Of a stretch of DNA of 64,000 nt, positions 35,401 through 45,570 are shown piece after piece (position 1 is the stretch's first letter; each line of letters begins with the position of its first letter). The notes under the pieces were generated by a model. It ran no database searches, was not told the DNA's origin, and worked only from the letters and a program-made list of their open reading frames with translations. The stretch is from Pararhizobium arenae (GTDB lineage: Bacteria > Pseudomonadota > Alphaproteobacteria > Rhizobiales > Rhizobiaceae): positions 62,001 to 126,000 of the forward strand of contig NZ_MOOY01000004.1 of NCBI RefSeq assembly GCF_001931685.1, in the 5' to 3' direction. A program made the translations under genes and the position numbers.

Positions 35401-36660
35401 ATGACCCGTACGACTTTGAAAGGTCTGCTGCTTGCGACCAGCATTCTCGGCTCCGCCGGACTGGCCCATGCCGAAGACGTAACGCTGACCATCGAAAGCT
35501 GGCGCAATGACGACCTGTCGATCTGGCAGGAGAAGCTGATCCCGGCCTTCGAAGCCAAGAACCCCGGGATCAAGGTGGTGTTCGCGCCGACCGCGCCAAC
35601 CGAATACAATGCTGCGCTGAACGCCAAGCTCGACGCCGGCACCGCGGGCGATCTCGTCACCTGCCGCCCGTTCGATGCTTCGCTCGAACTCTACAACAAG
35701 AAGCACCTTGCTGACCTGACCGGCCTGCCGGGCATGGAGAACTTCTCTGATGTCGCCAAGTCAGCCTGGACGACGGACGATGGCGCGGCCACCTTCTGCG
35801 TGCCGATGGCGTCTGTTATCCATGGCTTCATCTACAACAAGGACGCCTTCGACAAGCTTGGCATCGCCGTTCCGGCGACCGAAGCCGAATTCTTTGCGGC
35901 GCTCGACAAGATCAAGGCTGACGGCACCTACATCCCGATGGCCATGGGCACGAAGGATCTCTGGGAAGCCGCAACCATGGGCTACCAGAACATCGGCCCG
36001 ACCTACTGGAAGGGTGAAGAAGGCCGCGCTGCCCTCATCAAGGGCGAGCAGAAGCTGACCGACGCCGGCTGGGTCGAGCCCTACAAGGTCCTCGCCAAGT
36101 GGAAGGATTATCTCGGCGACGGCTTCGAAGCCCAGACCTATCCGGACAGCCAGAACCTGTTCACGCTCGGCCGCGCCGCCATCTACCCGGCAGGCTCGTG
36201 GGAAATCGGCCTGTTCAACAGCCAGGCAGACTTCAAGATGGGCGCCTTCCCGCCGCCGGTTAAGACCGCTGGCGACACCTGCTACATCTCCGACCACAAC
36301 GACATCGGTGTTGGCCTGAACGCCAAGAGCGCCCATGCCGAGCAGGCCAAGACCTTCCTCTCGTGGGTTGCTTCGCCGGAATTTGCTGAAATCTACGCCA
36401 ACTCGCTGCCGGGCTTTTTCAGCCTGAATTCGACGCCGGTAAAGATGGCGGATCCGCTCGCTCAGGAATTTGTGTCCTGGCGCGAAAAGTGCAAGCCGAC
36501 GATCCGCTCGACCTACCAGATCCTGTCGCGCGGCACGCCGAACCTCGAAAACGAGACCTGGGTCGAATCCGCCAACGTGATCAACGGTACGGATACGCCG
36601 GAAGTTGCTGCTGAAAAGCTGCAGAAGGGCCTCGACAGCTGGTACAAGCCTGCGAAGTAA
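35401..36660 (+). CDS. Sugar ABC transporter substrate-binding protein (family 1)
   Basis: 419-residue periplasmic binding protein of the carbohydrate (CUT1) type. Signal peptide 1-22 ends at GLAHA-ED. Family features include IPAFEAKNPGIKVVF, the DAGTAGDLVTC and GRAAIYPAGSWEIG segments. The start at 35401 has GGGAGA eight bases upstream; the longer frame from 35302 has no support. Its gene opens a transporter operon next to murQ and the nag genes, so MurNAc, GlcNAc or a muropeptide-derived disaccharide is the probable cargo (inference). Confidence 0.92.
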   Translation: MTRTTLKGLLLATSILGSAGLAHAEDVTLTIESWRNDDLSIWQEKLIPAFEAKNPGIKVVFAPTAPTEYNAALNAKLDAGTAGDLVTCRPFDASLELYNKKHLADLTGLPGMENFSDVAKSAWTTDDGAATFCVPMASVIHGFIYNKDAFDKLGIAVPATEAEFFAALDKIKADGTYIPMAMGTKDLWEAATMGYQNIGPTYWKGEEGRAALIKGEQKLTDAGWVEPYKVLAKWKDYLGDGFEAQTYPDSQNLFTLGRAAIYPAGSWEIGLFNSQADFKMGAFPPPVKTAGDTCYISDHNDIGVGLNAKSAHAEQAKTFLSWVASPEFAEIYANSLPGFFSLNSTPVKMADPLAQEFVSWREKCKPTIRSTYQILSRGTPNLENETWVESANVINGTDTPEVAAEKLQKGLDSWYKPAK

Positions 36661-36678
36661 TCTTTGGGTAGGGCTTAT

Positions 36679-36780
36679 CCCTCACCCTTGCCCTCTCCCT
36701 GCTTGCGGGGGGAGGGGATTACCAAGTCAAGTGGCTTTTCCCTTCTTCCCGTCTGCGGGAAAAGGTGCCGAAGGGCGTAT
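36679..36780. repeat. Dispersed palindromic intergenic repeat, two hairpins
   Basis: Begins CCCTCACCCTTGCCCTCTCC and folds back with GGGGAGGGG; a second hairpin has TTCCC-GTCTGC-GGGAA. The wording CCTCACCCTTGCCCTCTCC is familiar from intergenic repeats of many Rhizobiales genomes. It separates the binding-protein gene from the permease genes and could stabilise or attenuate the mRNA, giving excess binding protein. Confidence 0.6.
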
Positions 36781-36964
36781 GAAAGGCAGCACTTGTGGCA
36801 GGATGCTTCATGCGAAAAAGCAGATCATCCAGCCGAAAATATGTAATCTGAAATCGTAAGCGTGAGCAGCGGGAATTGGCTGTAGGGCGTGCGCGGTGCA
36901 AACCGGCGGCACGGGCTTTCGCTTACCGCATACATTGAACAAAACACGTCGGAGCGGCAGAGCC

Positions 36965-37915
36965 ATGAGCAGCGCCACATATTCTGAAGACGAGATAAAG
37001 ATCGCGCCGCGCGCAAGACGCTGGCACATCGCCGTCTTCCTGTTGCCGGCCTTTCTTGTCTATACGGCGGTCATGATCCTGCCGCTCGTCGAGACGCTCA
37101 GGCTCTCGCTGTTCAACACCGTCGATGGTCAGTCTACCTTTGTAGGGCTTCAGAATTTTCAGGTGCTGTTCGGCGACGCACGCTGGGCGCATGACTTCTG
37201 GAATGCGCTCAAAAACAACACGATCTTCTTTGCGATCCACATGCTGGTGCAGAACCCTCTCGGCATCGCGCTCGCCGCCATGCTGTCGATCCCGAAGCTG
37301 CGGCTTGCGCCGTTCTACCGCACGGCGATCTTCCTGCCGACATTGCTTTCCTTCGTCATCGTCGGTTTCATTTGGAAGCTCATTCTTTCGCCGATCTGGG
37401 GCATCACGCCGTTCTTCATGGATCTGGTCGGCTTGAAATCGTTCTTCGGTCCTTGGCTCGGCAAACCCGACTCCGCCCTGATCACGGTCTCGCTGATCTC
37501 CGTCTGGCAAAATGTCGGTATCCCGATGATGTTGATCTACGCGGCTCTCCTCAACATCCCGGACGAGGTGATCGAGGCGGCAGAGTGTGACGGCGTCACC
37601 GGCTGGGCGCAGTTCTGGAAGATCAAGCTGCCGCTGGTGCTGCCGGCGATCGGCATGGTCTCGATCCTGACCTTCGTCGGCAACTTCAACGCCTTCGACC
37701 TGATCTACACCGTGCAGGGCGCCCTTGCAGGTCCCGATGGCTCGACCGACATTCTCGGCACGCTGCTTTACCGCACCTTCTTCGGTTTCCAGTTGCAGCT
37801 TGGCGACCGCTCGATGGGCGCGACGATCGCCACCGTCATGTTCCTGATTATCCTCGCCGGCGTCTCGCTTTATCTGTTTACGATCCAGCGGCGCATCCGC
37901 CGCTACCAGTTCTGA
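36965..37915 (+). CDS. Sugar ABC transporter permease (MalF-like)
   Basis: 316-residue inner-membrane permease with six or more helices. The EAA loop that contacts the ATPase is seen as VIEAAECDGVTGWAQFWKIKLPLVLP. The start MSSATYSE at 36965 is chosen because of GGAG ten bases upstream and the usual cytoplasmic N-terminus; the frame is open to 36896. Ten bases separate it from the next permease gene. Confidence 0.92.
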   Translation: MSSATYSEDEIKIAPRARRWHIAVFLLPAFLVYTAVMILPLVETLRLSLFNTVDGQSTFVGLQNFQVLFGDARWAHDFWNALKNNTIFFAIHMLVQNPLGIALAAMLSIPKLRLAPFYRTAIFLPTLLSFVIVGFIWKLILSPIWGITPFFMDLVGLKSFFGPWLGKPDSALITVSLISVWQNVGIPMMLIYAALLNIPDEVIEAAECDGVTGWAQFWKIKLPLVLPAIGMVSILTFVGNFNAFDLIYTVQGALAGPDGSTDILGTLLYRTFFGFQLQLGDRSMGATIATVMFLIILAGVSLYLFTIQRRIRRYQF

Positions 37916-37925
37916 GGAGGCCGAG

Positions 37926-38765
37926 ATGTCCAAAGCCCGTATCTCCCCGGTCCGCTCCGGTTTCGTCCATCTGGCTCTTGCCGGCTATACAGCCATCGCG
38001 CTGTTTCCCGTCCTGCTGACGATCCTCAATTCGTTCAAGGACAAGAATGCCATCTTTCGCTCGCCACTGTCGCCGCCGACCATGAAAAGCTTCAGCCTGA
38101 TCGGCTACGAGACGGTGCTGAAGCAGGGCGATTTCGTCGGCTATTTCCAGAACAGCCTGATCGTCACCGTCGTCTCGATCTTCTTCGTACTGCTGTTCGG
38201 CGCCATGGCGGCCTTCGCGCTGTCGGAATATCGTTTCCGCGGCAATACGCTGATGGGGCTTTATCTGGCGATCGGTATCATGATCCCGATCCGCCTCGGC
38301 ACGGTCGCGATCCTGCAGGGCATGGTCGCCGCCGGCCTCGTCAACACGCTGACGGCGCTGATCCTCGTCTACACCGCACAGGGCCTGCCGCTGGCGATCT
38401 TCATCCTCTCGGAGTTCATGCGAACGGTCTCTGACGACCTGAAGAATGCCGGTCGCATCGATGGGCTCTCCGAATATGCGATCTTTTTCCGTCTCGTGCT
38501 GCCGCTGATCCGGCCGGCGATGGCGACGGTCGCGGTCTTCACAATGATCCCGATCTGGAATGATCTCTGGTTCCCGCTGATCCTCGCGCCGGGTGAAGCC
38601 ACCAAGACCGTCACGCTCGGCAGCCAGGTCTTCATCGGCCAGTTCGTCACCAACTGGAATGCGGTCCTCTCCGCGCTCTCGCTGGCGATCTTCCCGGTCC
38701 TCATTCTCTATGTGATCTTTTCGCGGCAGCTGATCCGCGGCATTACGGCAGGAGCAGTCAAGTGA
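37926..38765 (+). CDS. Sugar ABC transporter permease (MalG-like)
   Basis: 279-residue partner permease. Six helices and the EAA-type loop LKNAGRIDGLSEYAIFFRLVLPLIRP are visible. A GAGGAGG ribosome site lies just before the start. Its stop overlaps the GTG start of the following oxidoreductase gene (GTGA). Confidence 0.93.
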   Translation: MSKARISPVRSGFVHLALAGYTAIALFPVLLTILNSFKDKNAIFRSPLSPPTMKSFSLIGYETVLKQGDFVGYFQNSLIVTVVSIFFVLLFGAMAAFALSEYRFRGNTLMGLYLAIGIMIPIRLGTVAILQGMVAAGLVNTLTALILVYTAQGLPLAIFILSEFMRTVSDDLKNAGRIDGLSEYAIFFRLVLPLIRPAMATVAVFTMIPIWNDLWFPLILAPGEATKTVTLGSQVFIGQFVTNWNAVLSALSLAIFPVLILYVIFSRQLIRGITAGAVK

Positions 38766-39826
38766 GCATGCCAGAAAAACCGATCCGCGTTCTCGTTGCC
38801 GGTCTTGGAAACATGGGCCGCAGCCATGCGCTCGCCTATCACAACAATCCGGGCTTCGAGATCGTCGGCCTCGTCAATCGCTCGAAGCCGACGCTTGCGC
38901 CCGAGCTTGGCGGCTACGAAATCCTGCCGGATTTTGAAAAGGCCTTGCAGGAGCTGAAGCCCGATCTCTGCTCGATCTGCACCTATTCGGACAGCCATGC
39001 GGATTATGCCGTCATGGCCTTCGAGGCCGGTTGCGATGTCTTTATTGAAAAGCCGCTGGCAACGACGGTCGCGGATGCAGAGCGCGTCGTGGCGGCGGCG
39101 AAGAAGGCCGGCAAGAAGCTGGTCGTCGGCTATATCCTGCGCCACCATCCGTCCTGGATCAGGCTGATCGAGGAAGCTCGGAAACTAGGCGGCCCTTACG
39201 TCTTCCGCATGAACCTCAACCAGCAATCGTCAGGCCCGACCTGGGAAACCCACAAGTCGCTGATGCAGACGACGCCGCCGATTGTCGATTGCGGCGTGCA
39301 TTATGTCGATGTCATGTGCCAGATCACCGACGCGAAACCCGTCGAAGTCCGCGGTATGGGCCTGCGTCTGTCGAACGACATCGCACCGGATATGTACAAC
39401 TACGGCCACCTGCAGGTGATCTACGAGGATGGTTCCATCGGCTGGTATGAGGCCGGCTGGGGGCCGATGATCTCGGAAACCGCCTTCTTCGTGAAGGACG
39501 TCATGTCGCCCAACGGCGCGGTCTCGATCGTCATGGACCCGAATGCCAAGTCCGACGATATCGACACGCACACCAAGACGGCCGTGATCCGCGTCCACAA
39601 GGCAGAGACCGGCCCGGATGGCAAGTTCCTGCACAAGGACGAAGACCTGAAGATGGACGGTGAGCCGGGCCATCAGGAACTCTGCGACCGTGAGCAGGCC
39701 TATGTCCTGAAGGCCATCCGCGAAAACATCAATCTCGACCGCCACATGGACGATGCCGTCCAGTCGCTGCGCATCTGCCTTGCGGCGGATGAAAGCGTGC
39801 GCACCGGTCATCCGATCAAGCTTTAA
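38762..39826 (+). CDS. Gfo/Idh/MocA-family sugar oxidoreductase
   Basis: 354-residue NAD(P)-dependent dehydrogenase. The Rossmann motif is [17 protein letters not shown] near the N-terminus, followed by the conserved [20 protein letters not shown] segment with the family EKP motif, and the catalytic-region [18 protein letters not shown]. The GTG at 38762 is favoured over the ATG two codons later because AGGAG lies seven bases upstream of it. It is embedded in the ABC transporter operon, so it probably oxidises or epimerises the imported sugar or a derivative. Confidence 0.9.
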   Translation: MSMPEKPIRVLVAGLGNMGRSHALAYHNNPGFEIVGLVNRSKPTLAPELGGYEILPDFEKALQELKPDLCSICTYSDSHADYAVMAFEAGCDVFIEKPLATTVADAERVVAAAKKAGKKLVVGYILRHHPSWIRLIEEARKLGGPYVFRMNLNQQSSGPTWETHKSLMQTTPPIVDCGVHYVDVMCQITDAKPVEVRGMGLRLSNDIAPDMYNYGHLQVIYEDGSIGWYEAGWGPMISETAFFVKDVMSPNGAVSIVMDPNAKSDDIDTHTKTAVIRVHKAETGPDGKFLHKDEDLKMDGEPGHQELCDREQAYVLKAIRENINLDRHMDDAVQSLRICLAADESVRTGHPIKL

Positions 39827-39836
39827 GGGGGCTTCC

Positions 39837-40838
39837 GTGGGATCGCTTCAACTGAAATCCATCCGCAAGGCCTTCGGCACCCATGAAGTTCTGAAGGGCA
39901 TCGACCTTGAGGTCAAGGACGGCGAGTTCGTAATCTTCGTCGGCCCCTCCGGCTGCGGCAAGTCCACGCTGCTGCGCGTTATCGCCGGTCTTGAAGACGC
40001 AACTTCCGGCAGCGTGCAGATCGATGGCGCCGAGGTGATCAACACGCCGCCCGCCAAGCGCGGTATCGCCATGGTCTTCCAGTCCTACGCGCTCTATCCG
40101 CACCTGACGGTCAAGGACAATATGGGTCTCGGCCTCAAACAGATGGGTGCACCCAAGGCGGAGATTGATGCCAAGGTGGCCAAGGCCTCTTCCATGCTGT
40201 CGCTGGAGCAGTATCTCGCTCGCCGCCCTGCCGAGCTTTCTGGCGGCCAGCGCCAGCGTGTCGCCATCGGCCGCGCCATTGTCCGCGAACCGAAACTCTT
40301 CCTCTTCGATGAGCCGCTGTCGAACCTCGATGCCGCACTGCGTGTCAACACCCGTCTCGAGATCGCCCGCCTGCACCGCAGCCTCAAGGCGACGATGATC
40401 TATGTGACGCATGATCAGGTCGAGGCGATGACCCTTGCCGACAAGATCGTCGTGCTGAATGCCGGCCAGATCGAGCAGGTTGGCTCGCCGATGGAGCTTT
40501 ACAACAAGCCGGCTAACACCTTCGTCGCCGGCTTCATCGGCTCGCCGCAGATGAATTTCATCGACGCAGGCCGCCTCGGCGACAGCGCCGCCAAGACCAT
40601 CGGTATCCGGCCGGAGCATATCACGCTGGCCCGCGACGCCGGCGAGTGGAAGGGCAAGGTCATCCATGTCGAGCATCTCGGCGCCGATACGATCGTCTAT
40701 CTCGAAACCGAGACAACCGGCCTGCTGACGGTGCGCCTTTTTGGCGAGCACAGGTTCGCAGTCGATGACATCGTCTACGCCACGCCGGACACATCGCTGA
40801 TGCATCGCTTCGGCGGGGACGATCGCGTTCTTCGCTGA
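39837..40838 (+). CDS. Sugar ABC transporter ATPase (UgpC/MalK type)
   Basis: 333-residue ATPase. Walker [11 protein letters not shown]-loop [11 protein letters not shown], signature LSGGQRQR, Walker [13 protein letters not shown] and switch His in [14 protein letters not shown] are followed by a C-terminal TOBE/regulatory domain. The start is a GTG at 39837 preceded by AAGGGGG. A longer frame to 39753 overlaps the oxidoreductase gene and gives an unlike N-terminus. It completes a four-component CUT1 importer with the two permeases and binding protein. Confidence 0.93.
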   Translation: MGSLQLKSIRKAFGTHEVLKGIDLEVKDGEFVIFVGPSGCGKSTLLRVIAGLEDATSGSVQIDGAEVINTPPAKRGIAMVFQSYALYPHLTVKDNMGLGLKQMGAPKAEIDAKVAKASSMLSLEQYLARRPAELSGGQRQRVAIGRAIVREPKLFLFDEPLSNLDAALRVNTRLEIARLHRSLKATMIYVTHDQVEAMTLADKIVVLNAGQIEQVGSPMELYNKPANTFVAGFIGSPQMNFIDAGRLGDSAAKTIGIRPEHITLARDAGEWKGKVIHVEHLGADTIVYLETETTGLLTVRLFGEHRFAVDDIVYATPDTSLMHRFGGDDRVLR

Positions 40839-41083
40839 TCTTCCATCAAATCGAAATGCCGTTTGTAACCGGATGTTGCCGAAAGGCGGCGTCCGGTAAC
40901 GTTTTATTGTGCGCCGCGTCATCCGCTTGATTCCGTACGGAAATTAACATACGAGTTTGTTTGTATAATTTGATGCGCCAGCCAGAGTTCCCGTCTGGCC
41001 AGGCGTATCAGTTTGAATTTCTTGATCTTCCGGTCACATTTCCTTGCTTTGGGGAGGGGATGGTGAGAGCCGGAGTTTTTCAT
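40839..41083. other. Intergenic region upstream of the second efflux operon
   Basis: About 245 bases. Near 40946-40970 an ATAC ... GTAT imperfect inverted pair (in ACATACGAG...TTTGTATAA) resembles a weak TetR-type operator; the TetR gene of this pump lies at 45571. No coding sequence is convincing; the adaptor frame extends to 40961 but lacks a ribosome site there. Confidence 0.4.
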
Positions 41084-42367
41084 ATGGAAACGACCATGCG
41101 GATGAACCGACTGATCCTGACTGCTGCCGTGGCAAGCCTGGCGCTCCTCGCCGGATGTCAAAAAGAGGAGGAGCAGCAGGCTGCTCCCGCATACCCCCCG
41201 GCGCAGGTCTCTGTCGTCACGACGAAGGCTGAAGAACTGCCGATCATCAACGAACTGCCGGGACGGATCGCGGCCACCCGCGTCGCCGAGGTCCGCCCGC
41301 GCGTATCTGGCATCGTCGTCGAGCGTGTGTTCGAGCAGGGCTCGGTCGTCAAGGAAGGCGACGTGCTCTACCGGATCGACCCGGCACCCTTCCAGGTCCA
41401 GGTTGACAGCGCTGCGGCCACGCTTGCCCGCGCCAAGGCCGTCCAGCTTCAGGCCCGCCAGACGGCCGATCGTCAGGACCAGCTGCGTAAGGCCAATGCC
41501 GCCAGTGCCCAGGCTTATGATGACGCCATCGCCCAGCTTGCCCAGGCCGATGCCGATGTCGCGGGTGCGCAGGCAGGCCTCGCAACGGCCGAACTCAATC
41601 TTCAATACGCCAGCGTGACGGCGCCGATCAGCGGTCGTATCGGCCGTGCGCTGATCACCGAAGGCGCGCTTGTCAGCGCAAACGGCACGGAAAATCTCGC
41701 AACGATCCAGCAGCTCGATCCTGTTTATGCCGACTTCACGCAGCCGGCGACCGATCTCATTCGCCTTCGCAAAGCGCTGCAGGACGGCCAGATGATGACC
41801 GACAAGAACGAGGCAACGGTACAGTTGATCCTTGACGACGGCACGCCCTACGATCAGAAGGGCAGGCTGTTGTTCTCCGAAGCTGCCGTCGATGAAACGA
41901 CCGGCCAGATTACCCTTCGCGGCGAATTCCCAAATCCGGATAACGATCTTCTGCCGGGCATGTATGTGCGCGTTCAGGTCCAGCAGGGTGTTGAAAAGAA
42001 CGCCATTGCCGTTCCGCAGCAGGCCGTGCAGCGCAATGCTGGCGGCCAGCCGCAGGTCTATGTCGTTACTGCTGACAACAAGGTGGAATTTCGTACGATC
42101 ACGCTTGGCCGCACCATCGGTAATCGCTGGCAGGTCGCCAGCGGTTTGAAGCCGGATGAGAAGGTCATCGTCGAGGGCTTCCAGAAAATCGGCCCCGGCG
42201 CCCCCGTTGTTCCGTCCGAGTGGGACCCGAATGCAAAGCCGGCAGCTGACGCACCGGCAGACGCCGCTGCCGAGCCTAAGGCTGGCGACGAGGCAAAGCC
42301 CGCAGCCGAAGGCGCCGACAAGGCTGCGGCATCGGCTGAGGGCGAACAGCCGGCCGAGCAGAAGTAA
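41084..42367 (+). CDS. RND efflux periplasmic adaptor, lipoprotein (AcrA/MexA type)
   Basis: 427-residue adaptor. A lipoprotein signal ends in LLAGC, and ELPGRIAATRVAEVRPRVSGIV starts the first lipoyl half. A coiled-coil hairpin at about 100-160 follows, then YASVTAPISGRIGRAL and the beta-barrel. The C-terminal 50 residues are an Ala/Pro/Glu-rich low-complexity tail not needed by the family. The start at 41084 has CGGAG eight bases upstream; in-frame ATGs at 41060 and 41096 are alternatives. It is followed ten bases later by the AcrB-type permease gene. Confidence 0.92.
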   Translation: METTMRMNRLILTAAVASLALLAGCQKEEEQQAAPAYPPAQVSVVTTKAEELPIINELPGRIAATRVAEVRPRVSGIVVERVFEQGSVVKEGDVLYRIDPAPFQVQVDSAAATLARAKAVQLQARQTADRQDQLRKANAASAQAYDDAIAQLAQADADVAGAQAGLATAELNLQYASVTAPISGRIGRALITEGALVSANGTENLATIQQLDPVYADFTQPATDLIRLRKALQDGQMMTDKNEATVQLILDDGTPYDQKGRLLFSEAAVDETTGQITLRGEFPNPDNDLLPGMYVRVQVQQGVEKNAIAVPQQAVQRNAGGQPQVYVVTADNKVEFRTITLGRTIGNRWQVASGLKPDEKVIVEGFQKIGPGAPVVPSEWDPNAKPAADAPADAAAEPKAGDEAKPAAEGADKAAASAEGEQPAEQK

Positions 42368-42377
42368 GGATCGCAAG

Positions 42378-45300
42378 ATGCCCAGTTTCTTTATCGACAG
42401 GCCGATTTTCGCCTGGGTGGTTGCGATCTTCATCATGATCGCAGGCGCCATCGCCATTCCGATGCTGCCGATCTCGCAGTATCCGGACGTCGCCCCGCCC
42501 CAGATATCCGTCAACACCAGCTATCCCGGCGCATCCTCTCAGGACACCTACCAGAGCGTCACGCGACTCATCGAAGACGAGTTGAACGGTATCGAAGGCC
42601 TTCTTTACTTCGAATCCACCTCAAGCGCCTCCGGCTCGGTGGAAATCAGCGCGACTTTCGCGCCAGGCACCGATCCCGGCGATGCCGCCGTCGATGTTCA
42701 GAACCGTGTTCGCCGCGTCGAGCCACGTTTGCCGGACAGCGTCAAGCAGCAGGGCGTTCAGGTCGATGAAGCCGGCTCCGGTTTTCTGCTGATCATCGCG
42801 CTCACCTCGACCGATGGCACCATGGATGCGATCGGTCTCGGTGACTATCTGAACCGCAACGTTCTCTCGGAAATCCAGCGTGTTCCCGGCGTCGGCCGGG
42901 CGCAGCTTTTTGCCACCGAACGCTCGATGCGCGTCTGGCTCGACCCGGACAAGATGCTCGGCCTCAACCTGACGGCAAGCGACGTGACGGCGGCCATTGG
43001 CGCTCAGAACGCGCAGGTTGCCGCCGGCTCCATCGGCGCTCAGCCCAACCCGATTACCCAGCAGATCGCCGCTCCTGTGATTATCAAGGGCCAGCTGACG
43101 TCACCGGAGGAATTCGGTGCGATCGTGCTGCGCGCCAATCAGGATGGTTCGGCAGTCCGTCTGCGTGATGTCGCCCGCGTCGAAGTCGGTGGCGAAAGCT
43201 ACAGCTTCACCACCCGCCTTAACGGCAAGCCATCCGCTGCTATCGGCGTTCAGCTTTCGCCAACCGGCAACGCGATGCAAACCTCCGCCGCCATCCAGGA
43301 GCGGATGAAGGAGCTTTCGACCTATTTCCCGGAAGGTCTCGAATATTCGATCCCTTATGACACCTCGCCATTCGTCAAGGTGTCGATCGAGAAGGTTCTG
43401 CACACGTTGCTCGAAGCCGTGGCGCTGGTGTTCCTCGTGATGTTTCTGTTCCTGCAGAACATTCGCTACACCATCATCCCGACGCTGGTCGTTCCGGTTG
43501 CCCTTCTCGGCACATGTGCCGTCATGTACGGCATGGGCTTCTCGATCAACGTGCTCACCATGTTCGGCATGGTGCTGGCGATCGGCATTCTCGTCGATGA
43601 CGCGATCATCGTCGTTGAAAACGTCGAGCGCATCATGTCGGAAGAGGGGATCTCCCCCCGCGAAGCCACCCGCAAGGCGATGAAGCAGATTACGCCGGCC
43701 GTTATCGGCATCACGCTGGTTCTGGCCTCGGTGTTCATTCCGATGGCCTTCTTCCCGGGCGCCGTCGGCGTCATCTACCGCCAGTTCTCGCTGACCATGG
43801 TCGTGTCGATCCTGTTCTCGGCCTTCCTCGCTCTGTCCCTGACACCGGCACTTTGCGCCAGCTTCCTGAAGCAGGTTCCAAAGGGCCACCATCATGCCAA
43901 GCGCGGGTTCTTCGGCTGGTTCAACCGCGGCTTCGACAAGACCTCGCACGCCTATAGCGGCTCGGTCTCGTGGCTGATCCGCCGCGCCGGGCGCTTCATG
44001 CTGATCTACGTCATCATCCTCGGCGGCCTCGGCTATCTCTTCGTGAAGCTACCCTCGTCGTTCCTTCCCGATGAAGACCAGGGCTTCGTCATCGTCCTGA
44101 TGCAGTTGCCTTCGGAAGCGACGGGACACCGCACGGATGAGGTCATTGCCAGCGCCGAAGGCATCTTTGGCAAGGAAGAAGCCGTCGACAAGATCGTTGC
44201 GATCAACGGCTTCTCCTTCTTCGGCGCCGGCCAGAACGCAGCACTCGCGTTCGTGACGCTGGACGACTGGGCAGAGCGCGACGCGAACAACTCGGCCCAG
44301 TCGATTGCCGGTCGCGCGACGATGGCGATGAGCCAGATCAAGGATGCGATCTCGTTTGCGCTGTCGCCACCGCCGATCCAGGGTCTCGGTACGACGGGCG
44401 GCTTCTCCTTCCGCCTGCAGGATCGCGCCGGTCTCGGCGAGCAGGCGCTGGCGCAAGCCCGCGACCAGCTTCTCGGCCTTGCGGCCCAGAGCCCAGTCCT
44501 GGCCGGCGTGCGCTTCGAAGGCATGCCCGATGCGGCCCAGGCAAATGTCCTGATCGACCGCGAGAAGGCAAACACCTTCGGAGTGACGTTCGCCGACATC
44601 AACTCGACGATCTCGACCAATCTCGGCTCGTCCTATGTCAACGACTTCCCGAATGCCGGCCGCATGCAGCGCGTGACGGTGCAGGCGGACGAGAACAAGC
44701 GCATGCAGACGTCTGATCTTCTCAATCTGAACGTCCGAAACTCGAATGGCGGCATGGTGCCGATTTCTTCCTTCGCCACGGTGGAGTGGGTCAAGGCACC
44801 GACACAGACGGTTGGCTATAACGGCTACCCCTCGGTGAAAATCAGCGGCGATACCAAGCCGGGCTACTCGTCCGGTGACGCGATTGCCGAGATGCAACGC
44901 CTGATGACGCAGCTGCCTGCAGGCTTCGGCTATGAATGGACGGGTCAGTCGCTGCAGGAAATCCAGTCCGGTTCGCAGGCGCCGATCCTGATCGCGCTCT
45001 CGTGCCTTCTGGTCTTCCTGTGCCTGGCTGCACTCTATGAAAGCTGGTCGATCCCGGTCTCGGTCATCATGGTCGTGCCGCTCGGCGTTATCGGCGCGGT
45101 GCTTGCCGTGACGCTGCGCGACATGCCAAACGACGTATACTTCAAGGTCGGCCTGATCGCGATCATTGGCCTATCCGCCAAGAATGCGATCCTGATCATC
45201 GAGTTCGCCAAGGAGCAGATGGAGGCAGGCAAGTCCCTGTTCGACGCCACGATCGAGGCATCGCACCTGCGCTTCCGCCCGATCCTGATGACTTCTCTCG

Positions 45301-45521
45301 CCTTCACGCTCGGCGTTCTGCCGCTGGCGATTGCCACGGGCGCAAGCTCTGGCAGCCAGCGCGCCATCGGCACCGGCGTCATGGGCGGCATGATCTCGGC
45401 GACCGTCCTCGCCATCTTCTTCGTTCCCGTGTTCTTCGTCTTCGTGATGCGGCTTTTCGGAACGAAGTCGGTGCATGTGAAGAACGAAAAGACAGAGACG
45501 CCGACCGCTCCGGCCGAATGA
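42378..45521 (+). CDS. RND efflux permease, HAE1/AcrB type
   Basis: 1047-residue proton-driven multidrug exporter of normal family length. The N-terminus PSFFIDRPIFAWVVAIFIMIAG is the standard first helix. The proton-relay Asp pair is in GILVDDAIIVVENVERIM (TM4), and the C-terminal half repeats the fold (LIAIIGLSAKNAILIIEFAKEQM with the relay Lys-Asn region). AAGGA lies before the start. With the adaptor and downstream TetR gene it forms a three-gene locus of the AcrAB / BepDE kind; the outer-membrane channel must be encoded elsewhere. Confidence 0.95.
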   Translation: MPSFFIDRPIFAWVVAIFIMIAGAIAIPMLPISQYPDVAPPQISVNTSYPGASSQDTYQSVTRLIEDELNGIEGLLYFESTSSASGSVEISATFAPGTDPGDAAVDVQNRVRRVEPRLPDSVKQQGVQVDEAGSGFLLIIALTSTDGTMDAIGLGDYLNRNVLSEIQRVPGVGRAQLFATERSMRVWLDPDKMLGLNLTASDVTAAIGAQNAQVAAGSIGAQPNPITQQIAAPVIIKGQLTSPEEFGAIVLRANQDGSAVRLRDVARVEVGGESYSFTTRLNGKPSAAIGVQLSPTGNAMQTSAAIQERMKELSTYFPEGLEYSIPYDTSPFVKVSIEKVLHTLLEAVALVFLVMFLFLQNIRYTIIPTLVVPVALLGTCAVMYGMGFSINVLTMFGMVLAIGILVDDAIIVVENVERIMSEEGISPREATRKAMKQITPAVIGITLVLASVFIPMAFFPGAVGVIYRQFSLTMVVSILFSAFLALSLTPALCASFLKQVPKGHHHAKRGFFGWFNRGFDKTSHAYSGSVSWLIRRAGRFMLIYVIILGGLGYLFVKLPSSFLPDEDQGFVIVLMQLPSEATGHRTDEVIASAEGIFGKEEAVDKIVAINGFSFFGAGQNAALAFVTLDDWAERDANNSAQSIAGRATMAMSQIKDAISFALSPPPIQGLGTTGGFSFRLQDRAGLGEQALAQARDQLLGLAAQSPVLAGVRFEGMPDAAQANVLIDREKANTFGVTFADINSTISTNLGSSYVNDFPNAGRMQRVTVQADENKRMQTSDLLNLNVRNSNGGMVPISSFATVEWVKAPTQTVGYNGYPSVKISGDTKPGYSSGDAIAEMQRLMTQLPAGFGYEWTGQSLQEIQSGSQAPILIALSCLLVFLCLAALYESWSIPVSVIMVVPLGVIGAVLAVTLRDMPNDVYFKVGLIAIIGLSAKNAILIIEFAKEQMEAGKSLFDATIEASHLRFRPILMTSLAFTLGVLPLAIATGASSGSQRAIGTGVMGGMISATVLAIFFVPVFFVFVMRLFGTKSVHVKNEKTETPTAPAE

Positions 45522-45528
45522 TAAGGGA

Positions 45529-45558
45529 AGGGCCCGCCGGACAAAGGCGGGCCTTTTC
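45529..45558 (+). terminator. Hairpin between the efflux permease and TetR genes
   Basis: GGCCCGCC (45532-45539) pairs with GGCGGGCC (45547-45554), followed by TTTT. It lies between the permease stop and the TetR start 50 bases later, so the regulator may need its own promoter or depend on read-through. Confidence 0.75.
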
Positions 45559-45570
45559 ATGGGAGGACGT

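Noticed and set aside
40919-42517. 532-codon minus-strand frame opposite the second RND adaptor
   Set aside because: Antisense shadow of the lipoprotein adaptor; no independent coding evidence.
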